From the NCBI GenBank assembly GCA_021790695.1, contig JAJYGJ010000152.1:1-18394 (forward strand): 18,394 nucleotides of DNA. Reading direction: 5' to 3'. The position numbers and the translations under genes are program-made. Position 1 is the first letter of the stretch. Each line of letters begins with the position of its first letter. Positions 6,791-13,547 of this stretch are shown one piece after another. The notes under the pieces are model-generated. The model ran no database searches. It saw only the letters and a list, made by a program, of their open reading frames with translations, and was not told where the DNA came from. Source of the DNA: Nitrospirota bacterium. GTDB lineage: Bacteria; Nitrospirota; Thermodesulfovibrionia; Thermodesulfovibrionales; JdFR-88.

Positions 6791-8143
6791 ATGTCGAAAC
6801 CCGAAAAAAGCAAAAGCAAAAACATCTACCGCTGCCAGGCCTGCGGTCATGAAAGCCCCAAGTGGGCGGGCAGGTGTCCCGACTGCGGCCAATGGAACAG
6901 CATGGCCGAGGAAAGGCGGACGCCGAGGAGGGCCCCGGCCGCGTTCCAGGCCCCGGAGCCCCTCTCGAATGTCCGTTCGGCCGCGGGCGACAGGGTTTCG
7001 ACAAAGATCGGGGAACTGGACCGGGTGCTGGGGGGAGGCGTGGTGATGGGCTCCGTGGTGCTCGTGGGCGGAGACCCCGGCATCGGCAAATCGACCATCC
7101 TCCTGCAGGCGGCCTCCAAGTTGCCCGGCCCTGTCCTCTACCTGTCGGCCGAAGAGTCCTCCGAGCAGATAAAGGCGAGGGCGGAGCGGCTCCGCATCGA
7201 TGAAGGGCCCATCATGGTGATGCCGGAGATCAATCTTGAGCACGCGCTTTCCGAGGCCGGCAGGCTGAACCCGTCCGCCATGATCGTGGACTCCATCCAG
7301 ACCGTCTACACCGGAGACCTCTCAAGCGCCCCCGGCTCCGTGGGCCAGGTGCGCGAGAGCGCGGCAAAGCTGATGCGCTTCGCCAAGACCACCGGCACAC
7401 CGGTCTTCATCGTGGGGCACGTGACAAAGGAGGGGATGATCGCCGGCCCGCGCGTCCTCGAACACATAGTGGACACGGTCCTTTATTTCGAGGGCCAGAG
7501 GGGCCACTCCTTCAGGGTCCTGAGGGCGGTAAAAAACCGTTTCGGCTCCACTAACGAGATAGGGGTCTTCGAGATGACGGACGCCGGCCTCAAAGTGGTG
7601 GAAAACCCCTCGGAGCTTTTCCTCGCGGAAAGGCCCATGGACGCCTCCGGCTCCGTTGTCGCGGCCAGCATGGAGGGGACGAGACCGCTCCTGGTGGAAC
7701 TTCAGGCCCTGGTCTCCGCAAGCACGTACTCCGTTGCCAGGCGGTCGTCCCTGGGCGTCGATTTCCAGCGGGTGGGCATGATACTGGCCGTGCTCGAAAA
7801 AGTCGCGGGTCTGCACCTGGCGGGAACGGACATATTTTTGAATGTGGTCGGGGGGCTCAAACTCGAAGAGCCCGCGGCGGACCTGGCGGTCAGCGCCGCA
7901 GTGGTCTCTTCCCTCAGGGAAAAGCCCGTTGCGCCGGGCACGTTCACCTTCGGCGAAATCGGGCTTTCCGGCGAGGTGAGGGCCGTAAGCCACGCGGAGG
8001 CAAGACTGAAAGAGGCCTCGAAGATAGGACTTAAAAACGCCGTCATACCCTGGGGCAACGCGGAGAAACTAAACGGAAAGGCTTACGGCCTTCGGATAAC
8101 CGGAGTTAAAAACGTGCATGAAGCCATCGAAGCCCTTTTTTAG
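6791..8143 (+). CDS. radA: DNA repair protein RadA/Sms
   Basis: RadA is a RecA-related hexameric motor that drives branch migration during recombination and repair. From ATG 6791 it has 450 residues, the usual length. Layout: zinc finger CxxC...CxxC (C15, C18, C29, C32, within CQACGHESPKWAGRCPDCG), RecA-like core with Walker A GGDPGIGKST (93-102), Walker B AMIVD (163-167), the RadA-specific KNRFG motif (248-252), and a C-terminal Lon-protease-like domain (about 270-450) with no proteolytic role. An in-frame TTG at 6764 would add nine residues (MNGPRRKEP), but AAAGAG sits just before ATG 6791 and the zinc finger normally starts about 15 residues in, so 6791 is preferred. The last 26 bp overlap the start of the lipoprotein gene. 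Confidence 0.96.
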   Translation: MSKPEKSKSKNIYRCQACGHESPKWAGRCPDCGQWNSMAEERRTPRRAPAAFQAPEPLSNVRSAAGDRVSTKIGELDRVLGGGVVMGSVVLVGGDPGIGKSTILLQAASKLPGPVLYLSAEESSEQIKARAERLRIDEGPIMVMPEINLEHALSEAGRLNPSAMIVDSIQTVYTGDLSSAPGSVGQVRESAAKLMRFAKTTGTPVFIVGHVTKEGMIAGPRVLEHIVDTVLYFEGQRGHSFRVLRAVKNRFGSTNEIGVFEMTDAGLKVVENPSELFLAERPMDASGSVVAASMEGTRPLLVELQALVSASTYSVARRSSLGVDFQRVGMILAVLEKVAGLHLAGTDIFLNVVGGLKLEEPAADLAVSAAVVSSLREKPVAPGTFTFGEIGLSGEVRAVSHAEARLKEASKIGLKNAVIPWGNAEKLNGKAYGLRITGVKNVHEAIEALF

Positions 8144-8768
8144 GACCTGTCTCAAAATTGCTTCCGGAATCCTGCTGCTCGTCTTTGCCCTGGGCTCTTT
8201 GCTCTATTCGTGCGCGCCGGTCCGGCCGGGGATTCCGGCATTGATACCGGCGTACCCGGGCGGTGTCCGGTCTTTCCTCGGTGCCTCCATGCATAAATAC
8301 GACTCCATGAAAGGCTCCTTCGAGTTCACGCTTGAAAATGAAAACGGCCGGCGGGTATCGGCCGAGGCGGTGGCCGTCGTCCGGCCGGAGAACGTCAGGG
8401 TCAGTATCTATCATACGGGCATGCTGGTAGGCAACCTGGAGGACCTGGCGGAAAAAAGGGGGCTGGACTATGAGGTATACAGGGAGGCGCTTCAAAAGGC
8501 CCTTCTCTGGTGGGCCCTTGGCGGATACGAGACACGGGACCTGCCCGGCGCCGTCATGGTAACAAGCGGCGACCTGAGACTCGTCCTGGCCGCCCGCACT
8601 TACGTGCCGGTCGGAGAGACGATCTGCATGGCGGGGGGAGACCTCGTCGTGACCTATTCCGATTACAGGCCGGTGGGCGGCTTCTGGTATCCGTTTCGCA
8701 TCGGCATGGAATACCACGGCGCCAGGCTGGACCTGAGGGCCAACCATATCGAGCTTGCGCACAGTTGA
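8118..8768 (+). CDS. Probable lipoprotein, LolA/DUF4292-like
   Basis: 216 residues. A basic n-region (MKPSKPFFRTCLK) precedes a hydrophobic core (IASGILLLVFALGSLL) and a lipobox-like YSC with Cys at about residue 32, so the protein should be lipidated and anchored in a membrane. The mature part has amphipathic strands and a C-terminal YSDYRPVGGFWYPFRIGMEYHGARLDLRANHIEL. Such a pattern is seen in LolA/LolB-type or DUF4292 lipoprotein-binding folds; this is a resemblance judged by eye, not a firm assignment. The ATG lies inside the last codons of radA (26-bp overlap), which suggests coupled translation. Bases 8145-8167, within its signal-peptide codons, are nearly identical to a stretch at 18240-18262. 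Confidence 0.75.
   Translation: MKPSKPFFRTCLKIASGILLLVFALGSLLYSCAPVRPGIPALIPAYPGGVRSFLGASMHKYDSMKGSFEFTLENENGRRVSAEAVAVVRPENVRVSIYHTGMLVGNLEDLAEKRGLDYEVYREALQKALLWWALGGYETRDLPGAVMVTSGDLRLVLAARTYVPVGETICMAGGDLVVTYSDYRPVGGFWYPFRIGMEYHGARLDLRANHIELAHS
8145..8167 (+). repeat. 23-bp direct repeat, copy 1 (copy 2 at 18240-18262)
   Basis: The two copies match at 22 of 23 bases, with the core TCTCAAAATTGCTTCCGG identical. This copy starts one base after the radA stop codon and lies in the signal-peptide codons of the lipoprotein gene. A match this long is not expected by chance in 18 kb. The shorter core TCTCAAAAT recurs in inverted orientation at 9015-9034. Confidence 0.7.
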
Positions 8769-8856
8769 GATCCGGGGGACGGGCCTTCGATCCCCATAGC
8801 CGCCGCCGGACCTTACGCCCATGACAGACACCTTGATATTCGGGGCTTTTTCCCAT

Positions 8857-9034
8857 ATTAACGGTCTCATAACAGTATTTAATTTCGTCCTTTGTCCGTC
8901 ATGCCCGAGGACCTTAATCGGGCATCCATTTTCGGGAATGGACCCCCGCCTTCGCGGGGGCGGACTCTGGATTCCCGCTAAAGGCGTGCGGGAATGACGA
9001 CATAGGATGTTCAGACTATTTTGAGACGGTTAAT
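8857..9034. repeat. Outer imperfect inverted repeats enclosing repeat element A
   Basis: 8857-8876 (ATTAAC.GTCTCA.AA.AGT) and the complement of 9015-9034 agree at 17 of 20 bases. They sit symmetrically around the 103-bp element at 8897-8999. This suggests a composite or nested insertion of 178 bp. No open frame lies inside, so any mobility would need help in trans. Confidence 0.45.
8897..8999. repeat. MITE/REP-like dispersed repeat, copy A
   Basis: Bounded by CGTCATGCCCG and CGGGAATGACG (10 of 11 complementary). It contains three hairpins: ATGCCCGA/TCGGGCAT (8901-8925), CCCCCGC-CTTC-GCGGGGG (8943-8960) and ATTCCCGC/GCGGGAAT (8971-8995). The block ATCGGGCATCCATTTT (8917-8932) recurs, inverted, in the copy at 15514-15600, so the two are one family. 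Non-coding. Confidence 0.75.
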
Positions 9035-9173
9035 GATTATGGAGATGGAGGCGGGAAACCGATGGAAAGGATTTTCTCGGATGTGAGGAAGGAATTTTGC
9101 GTTGAAAGAATTAAAAGGGACGGTTGCCATTTGGGACCACATGCGGGCACGCATACGCGCGCCCGTTATGCAT

Positions 9174-9235
9174 AAAAAAAAGCGGCTTCCGTACGGGAAA
9201 TATTTGAAAAATATGATTCCGCTAACGGAAGCCGC
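9174..9235 (-). terminator. Strong intrinsic terminator for the small minus-strand gene
   Basis: A perfect 11-bp GC-rich stem, GCGGCTTCCGT (9182-9192) with ACGGAAGCCGC (9225-9235), encloses a 32-nt loop that itself holds an ATATTT/AAATAT hairpin. On the minus strand the stem is followed directly by eight T (9181-9174). It lies about 126 nt after the stop of the gene at 9362-9655. Confidence 0.75.
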
Positions 9236-9361
9236 GAGTTTTAATGGAGGAATCGACTTCCAACCCATGCCTCACGAAGCGGGGGGAAACCGCTCCGCCC
9301 GGCTTAAACCTGTTCGGGCACAGCCGGGGAGAGGCAAAGGCTCGCAGCTTCAGGTCCTGAA

Positions 9362-9655
9362 TTACGCCCTGGGAGGGTCCTCTTTTTCGGATGCAAATAC
9401 TGGGGACTTTAACAAAGATGGTAAAGCCTTATAAAAACCCGCGAACCCGGGTTTTAATGGGCAGCCGCAAATTTGTCCGGGACGGAAGGGCGTATTGGCG
9501 CTTGAGGGCTGAAAAGGGCTTGACACATGGCACACATTAAGCCTGACAAGCACTTTATCTTTTCCACGGGTATGAATGAAGTCAAGCTTTATGGGCGAGA
9601 TGACCGAGAAAAAAACAACGCACAGAATCACCAAACTGGTCAGTTTGCCAGACAT
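9362..9655 (-). CDS. Small exported or membrane-anchored protein of unknown function
   Basis: 97 residues with an N-terminal hydrophobic segment (TSLVILCVVFFSVISPI), then LNVCH at about 40-44, a Ser/Pro-rich middle, CGC, and the ending SEKEDPPRA. From memory, the combination of signal sequence, (D/N)VCH motif, a TP/MP motif and a C-terminal PP tail resembles small uncharacterised proteins seen beside CusA-type heavy-metal efflux genes in Nitrospirota and Desulfobacterota. I could not check this, and no efflux gene is in the window. Support for it being real: a TATAAT promoter upstream (9702-9729), a strong terminator downstream, and a sequence that reads as a sensible signal peptide. The Shine-Dalgarno is weak (GAG about 11 nt before the ATG). 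It is monocistronic. Confidence 0.6.
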   Translation of the reverse strand: MSGKLTSLVILCVVFFSVISPIKLDFIHTRGKDKVLVRLNVCHVSSPFQPSSANTPFRPGQICGCPLKPGFAGFYKALPSLLKSPVFASEKEDPPRA

Positions 9656-9701
9656 AAATAAATCTACTCAATTGCCGGCCCCGCGTCAATGTCTAATTTC
9701 A

Positions 9702-9729
9702 ATTATAAGATGAGCCGCTCATTTTTCCA
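9702..9729 (-). promoter_or_regulatory. Candidate promoter of the small exported protein gene
   Basis: Minus strand: TGGAAA (9729-9724, 4/6), a 16-bp spacer, and a perfect TATAAT (9707-9702). The predicted start near 9695 gives a leader of about 40 nt to ATG 9655. Confidence 0.5.
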
Positions 9730-9835
9730 GCGGGTTGCGCTGTATTGCAAGGCATATTCGGGGACCGATAGAGGAATGCATCAAACGTGAAGTCCTCTTC
9801 GATGTCATTGCCGCAAGCGAAGCGGAGCCGGGAAT

Positions 9836-9861
9836 CCTTCCGGTTCCGGAATCCCGGAAGG
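9836..9861. repeat. Stem-loop just downstream of the ATPase gene
   Basis: CCTTCCGG (9836-9843) and CCGGAAGG (9854-9861) form a perfect 8-bp stem with a 10-nt loop, 11 bp after the ATPase stop. No T run follows, so it is not a standard intrinsic terminator; it may protect the 3' end. The adjoining GTCATTGCCGCAAGCGAAGC (9804-9823) looks like the start of another common dispersed-repeat type. Confidence 0.4.
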
Positions 9862-9872
9862 GCCGGTTGGAT

Positions 9873-10691
9873 TCAATCGCAACTCAGGTTCAGGTCCAGG
9901 GCCACCGATCTTATGACCTGTTCGTCTATGACCTCCGACTTGAAGAGAAACCCGTCCAGCAGGGCGTTGTCGCATATCGTGTTTATGAGGCGCGGCAGCC
10001 CATGTGAACAGTTGTACACGGCATGAAGGGCTTCCTCCGTAAAAAGCCCCTTGCCGGCCTCGGCCACTTCGAGCCTGTGCCTCATGTAACTCTTGGCTTC
10101 CTCCTCCGAGAACGCCGTAAGCCTTATGCGCGTCGACACCCTCTGCTTCAGGGGCTCATCCAGGCTCAGCACTTCATCCATCTCCGGCAGTCCGAAAAAG
10201 ACCATGTTCACCATCTTGCCGTCGGCAAGCTCCATATTGAGCAGCCCGCGGAACTCCTCCATTATCTCCCTTGACTTCAGCATCTGCACCTCGTCCATGA
10301 GGATGACCGTTGTCCTGCCCTGCTCGCATATTTCGGCCAGCCTCCGGTATATCTGCCCCAGTATCTCGACCTTGGAGTCCTTTACCTCCCTGATCTCAAG
10401 CTGGAGGGCCAGCTTTTTGAGCAGCCAATCGGAGCTGACGGAGGAATGTATTATCACGAGGAGGGCGGCCTCGTAGCGGTCCTCGTCCAGTTCCTCGAGG
10501 AGCCTTCTGGCCAGGGTGGTCTTTCCGGCCCCTATGTCGCCCACCACTATCGAAAGTCCCCTCCTTGACTCTATGGCGTGCCTCAGCTTCAAGACGGCGT
10601 TGGACTGCTGCCTGCTATTGAAATAAAACCGCGTGTCAACGATATTGGAGAAGGGATGTTCCTTGAGCCGGTAGAATTCCAGATAATCCAT
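9873..10691 (-). CDS. ExeA/GspA-like AAA ATPase
   Basis: 272-residue cytoplasmic AAA-type ATPase. It begins MDYLEFYRLKEHPFSN, the typical opening of the ExeA/MshM/PEP-CTERM-locus secretion ATPase family. Walker A is GDIGAGKTT (51-59), Walker B VILMDE (129-134), with a FFGLPE sensor-like segment (165-170) and a C-terminal lid ending in the GLPRLINTICDNALLDGF motif. It lacks the peptidoglycan-binding domain of classical ExeA and any membrane segment. The family energises assembly of secretion or pilus machinery; which machine is served here is not shown. Its ATG directly follows the stop codon of the TPR gene, so the two are translationally coupled and probably work together. Confidence 0.88.
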   Translation of the reverse strand: MDYLEFYRLKEHPFSNIVDTRFYFNSRQQSNAVLKLRHAIESRRGLSIVVGDIGAGKTTLARRLLEELDEDRYEAALLVIIHSSVSSDWLLKKLALQLEIREVKDSKVEILGQIYRRLAEICEQGRTTVILMDEVQMLKSREIMEEFRGLLNMELADGKMVNMVFFGLPEMDEVLSLDEPLKQRVSTRIRLTAFSEEEAKSYMRHRLEVAEAGKGLFTEEALHAVYNCSHGLPRLINTICDNALLDGFLFKSEVIDEQVIRSVALDLNLSCD

Positions 10692-13115
10692 TTAGATATA
10701 GGATATCCTGTTTTTTTTTGCGGCCGGCTTCGATGCCGAGGCCGGCTTCGATGCCGTCTTCTCCGGTTCGGCGCCGGCCCCCGGGGTTTTGTTTTGAAAT
10801 TCTTTTTGATATCCGGGGGCCTTCTCCGCCTTTGACTTTGACGGGTCCGTCTCCTTGCGCGCCGGTTTTTTCAGGGCCTCCATCCTGGCCGGAGTGTCCC
10901 GGAATTCAGGGTTCCACCTGGAAATTTCCCTGTAAAGTTCCAGGGCCTCTTCCAGGGCGGAATTCTTCTCGCAGGCAAGGGCGAGGTCGTATTTAAGTCT
11001 CCAATGGGTCTCCCGGGCGGGGTCCGCCTTTTTAACGGCCCCGCGGAGAACGTGGGCGGCGGGGGCGAACTCGCCCCTTTCCATGTGGCAGGCGGCAAGG
11101 ATGGAAGCCGCCCTTATGCCCACAAGCGGGTCATTAATGACGGATTTCAGCTCCCTTATCGCGTCTTCGAGGAGCCCCATCTCCTTGTAAGCGATGCCCA
11201 GGTTGTAGCGGGCCTCCGCGTCTCCGGGGTCGAGCTGTTTTTCGACACCCATTTTAAAGTCCGAAAAGAGCTTCTCAATGTCGCCGTCAAGCGCTATTTC
11301 GCCGGATGCCGCCGCGGCCCCGCCGCCTTTAATGACATCCCCGGAGGCCGTTATGACCGCATCGGGCTTCAATTTCAGGGCCGCCAATTCGTCAAGCTTC
11401 GCCTTTACGACCCCGTCGCCGGGGAAATTCGACAGAAATTCCCTGTAAATCTTCTCCGCCTCTTCGTAAAGCCCCTGGTCCTTGTAGAAGGCGGCCTCGG
11501 AGAGCCTCTCGACGTGCCGGGCTTCCTCAGCCCGGTTCTCAACCCGATTTCCGGCCCGATAACCGTCCCCGCTGTCAGCCTCCGGGGCGGCAGCGGTGTT
11601 GTCGGAAGAAGGCCCCGTGGACTGCTCCCCGGTCGCCCTTGCCCCCCAGCGCTCGATGAGCCGCGCATCCGCGGGGTCGATCCTGAAGGCCTCGCCTATC
11701 AACTGCTCTTTTTCCTGCTCGCGCCCCGCCCTCTTCAAAAGTTCCGCCAGGATGATGCATTCCGTCACGGCCAGTTCGGTGTCGCCAGCGCCCTGGTAGA
11801 GGTCCTTCAGTTTCATATGGAGCTCGATGTTCGAGGGGTCCTCCAGCCTCAGGGGTTCCAGAAGCCTTATGGCTTCTTCGAGTCGTCCCTGGCCGGCCAG
11901 GCCGTCGGCCTGCACAAGGACATTGGAGGAGATTTTTTCCGGCCCCGATCCGCCTTCGCCGCCCGGTCCAAGCTGCCGCAGCTTCTCGAGGAGGGACCCG
12001 TCCCCGGGGGCCAGATCGAGGGCCTCCCGCAAAAAAAGAAGGGCGCCTTCGGCATCGCCGCCTTCCTCAAGCAGGCGGACGAGTTCCTTCAGTTCGCGGA
12101 GGGCGGCACCCGTCTGCTCCTTCAGCCTGTAGAGGCGGGCAAGCTTTTTCCGGGCCTCTACGGGTTCAGCCTGCCTGAAACCCTCCAGTATCTCTATCGC
12201 CTCGTCGGGCCCGTTTCTATCGGCAAGCCTGTCCAGCACGGATTCGTATTCGGCCCAGGCCGCCTTCATGTCCCCCTGCCTGACATAAGTGTCCGCAACC
12301 ATCCGCGCGGACGCCAGGTTTTCAGGATCCATCTGCAGCAGCTCGCGGGCGATCTGCCTCGCCTCATCGATGTCGCCGTTTTCAAGATTAAGTTTCGCAA
12401 GCCAGAGCAGCAGGACATCGCTTTTGCCAATGCGGGCAACGGCAAGTTTCAGGATGTCGATGGCCTTTTCCCGGTCGCCGAGCTTTTCATGGAGAGAGGC
12501 CGCAGCCGTGAGGGCGGCCCTGTTTCCGGGCTTTATCTCGATGGCCCGCTCAAGATACTCCGTGGCCTCGTCCGTTTTGCCCTCTTTTTCCATAAGCCGG
12601 GCGATCTCGACGTATTCATGGGAGGTCTCCTCCACGAAGCCCTCCCTCGAGAATATCCCGGCCAGCCGCTCCCTGAAGGCGAGATCGTCCGGCTTGAGCA
12701 TGGTTATCTTGTAGAACGCGTGGACAGCCTCCTCTTTGCGGCCTTCCTTCAGGAATATCTCCCCCGCCGCCATGTAATACCTGACGGCGTCCGAGGCGAT
12801 GTTTTTCTCCTCGCTCAGTTCCCCGAGGGCGAAAAGGGACCTGGCGTCCCCTGGGATTATATTCAAAATCTTTTTGTAGATGGCAAGGGCCTTGAGGGAA
12901 AAGCCCTCTTTCCTGAATATCTCGGCTGCGCGGTGGAATTTTTCGCGGGCGCCGGACTGGTCGTTTTTCTTCACGTAGAGGTCGCCGGCAATGTTGAAGC
13001 TGTTTGCGTCGGGGCTTGCGGCAAGGAGGCTCTCCCATTCCGAGATGGCCTTGTCGATCTGCCCCTTGGCCAGGTATTTCTGGGCCTCCCGCATGGTAAA
13101 AGCCTTGTCAGCCAT
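10692..13115 (-). CDS. Large TPR-repeat protein paired with the ExeA-like ATPase
   Basis: 807 residues, mostly tetratricopeptide repeats (about 8-485 and again about 530-745), for example FNIAGDLYVKKNDQSGAREKFHRAAEIF and ARYNLGIAYKEMGLLEDAIREL. A low-complexity linker (about 488-530) separates the two arrays, and a Lys/Pro/Ala-rich tail (about 745-807) is probably disordered. There is no signal peptide, so it is a cytoplasmic scaffold. The FSDFKMGVEKQLDPGDAEARYNLGIAYKEMGL segment is a recognisable signature of TPR proteins associated with type IV pilus or secretion ATPases. It has its own promoter (13124-13152) whose -10 box lies 8 nt before the ATG. It abuts the ATPase gene. Exact function unknown. 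Confidence 0.88.
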   Translation of the reverse strand: MADKAFTMREAQKYLAKGQIDKAISEWESLLAASPDANSFNIAGDLYVKKNDQSGAREKFHRAAEIFRKEGFSLKALAIYKKILNIIPGDARSLFALGELSEEKNIASDAVRYYMAAGEIFLKEGRKEEAVHAFYKITMLKPDDLAFRERLAGIFSREGFVEETSHEYVEIARLMEKEGKTDEATEYLERAIEIKPGNRAALTAAASLHEKLGDREKAIDILKLAVARIGKSDVLLLWLAKLNLENGDIDEARQIARELLQMDPENLASARMVADTYVRQGDMKAAWAEYESVLDRLADRNGPDEAIEILEGFRQAEPVEARKKLARLYRLKEQTGAALRELKELVRLLEEGGDAEGALLFLREALDLAPGDGSLLEKLRQLGPGGEGGSGPEKISSNVLVQADGLAGQGRLEEAIRLLEPLRLEDPSNIELHMKLKDLYQGAGDTELAVTECIILAELLKRAGREQEKEQLIGEAFRIDPADARLIERWGARATGEQSTGPSSDNTAAAPEADSGDGYRAGNRVENRAEEARHVERLSEAAFYKDQGLYEEAEKIYREFLSNFPGDGVVKAKLDELAALKLKPDAVITASGDVIKGGGAAAASGEIALDGDIEKLFSDFKMGVEKQLDPGDAEARYNLGIAYKEMGLLEDAIRELKSVINDPLVGIRAASILAACHMERGEFAPAAHVLRGAVKKADPARETHWRLKYDLALACEKNSALEEALELYREISRWNPEFRDTPARMEALKKPARKETDPSKSKAEKAPGYQKEFQNKTPGAGAEPEKTASKPASASKPAAKKNRISYI

Positions 13116-13123
13116 GGCGATTT

Positions 13124-13152
13124 ATGGTATCAAAGAGCCGGAACGCTGTCAA
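13124..13152 (-). promoter_or_regulatory. Sigma70-type promoter of the TPR-ATPase operon, predicting a near-leaderless transcript
   Basis: Minus strand: perfect TTGACA (13152-13147), a 17-bp spacer, and TACCAT (13129-13124, 4/6). Eight bases separate the -10 box from ATG 13115. A start 6-9 nt after the -10 leaves a leader of 0-3 nt, and no Shine-Dalgarno is present. Confidence 0.65.
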
Positions 13153-13178
13153 ATCAAGATTAAGTCACAGGACAAGCC

Positions 13179-13547
13179 TCAGGCGCTTTTCCTCCTGTAA
13201 TCCTCGATGGCGAGCCTCAGGGCGTCGGACCCCAGATTGGAGCAGTGCATTTTCTGCGGGGGCAGGCCGCCCAGGGCGTCAGCCACGGCCTCTTTCGTTA
13301 TGGAGAGCGCTTCTTCGAGCGTCTTTCCCTTGACCATCTCGGTCACCATGCTCGAAACGGCGATTGCGGCCCCGCAGCCGAAGGTCCGGAACTTGGCGTC
13401 CTCTATCCGTCCGTCTTTTACCTTAATGGTGATCTTCATCACGTCTCCGCAGGTGGGGTTGCCCTCCTCGCCGACACCGTCGGCATCGGCTATCTCACCC
13501 ACGTTCCGGGGGTTCGTGAAATGGTCCATCAGTTTTTCGGAATACAT
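13179..13547 (-). CDS. iscU: Fe-S cluster assembly scaffold IscU (NifU N-terminal-like)
   Basis: 122-residue scaffold on which [2Fe-2S] and [4Fe-4S] clusters are built before transfer to apo-proteins. The cluster ligands are intact: C33 and D35 in NPTCGD, C58 in FGCGAAIAVSS, and C102 in LPPQKMHCSNLG. The LPPQK part corresponds to the chaperone-recognition motif of IscU. It is a stand-alone IscU-length protein without the Fdx-like and Nfu domains of full NifU. The frame stays open upstream to 13838, but that extension is the desulfurase gene read in another frame. ATG 13547 has a strong AGGAGG about 6 nt before it and starts with the family's MYSEKLMDHF. It overlaps the end of the iscS-like gene by 19 bp and is last in the operon. 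No hscBA, fdx or iscA is in the window. Confidence 0.94.
   Translation of the reverse strand: MYSEKLMDHFTNPRNVGEIADADGVGEEGNPTCGDVMKITIKVKDGRIEDAKFRTFGCGAAIAVSSMVTEMVKGKTLEEALSITKEAVADALGGLPPQKMHCSNLGSDALRLAIEDYRRKSA

Larger units (their letters stand above)
8769..9361. other. 593-bp stretch without a supported gene: nested repeats and a terminator
   Basis: Going left to right: about 90 bp with nothing recognisable; an imperfect 20-bp inverted repeat pair (8857-8876 and 9015-9034) enclosing a hairpin-rich MITE-like element (8897-8999); an unstructured stretch; a strong minus-strand terminator (9174-9235); and then the untranslated tail of the small minus-strand gene. Short open frames here (for example 9011-9268 minus and 9102-9434 plus) cross the terminator or lie antisense to the small gene and have no family features. 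Confidence 0.6.

Noticed and set aside
9011..9268. 85-residue minus-strand frame
   Set aside because: It runs through the terminator and the outer inverted repeat; composition is not protein-like.
9268..9380. Possible c-di-GMP or c-di-AMP riboswitch on the plus strand (GGAAACC, CTTAAACC, GGCAAAGGC pieces)
   Set aside because: Pieces are out of order relative to the GEMM and ydaO consensus, the 3' half is missing, and no plus-strand gene follows.
9102..9434. Plus-strand frame ending NTGDFNKDGKAL, which looks like an FG-GAP/VCBS repeat
   Set aside because: The resemblance is short, it reads through the strong hairpin at 9182-9235, and its end is antisense to the better-supported small gene at 9362-9655.
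11004..13163. 719-residue plus-strand frame opposite the TPR gene
   Set aside because: Antisense shadow of a GC-rich repeat gene; no recognisable domain, and it covers the whole TPR coding region.
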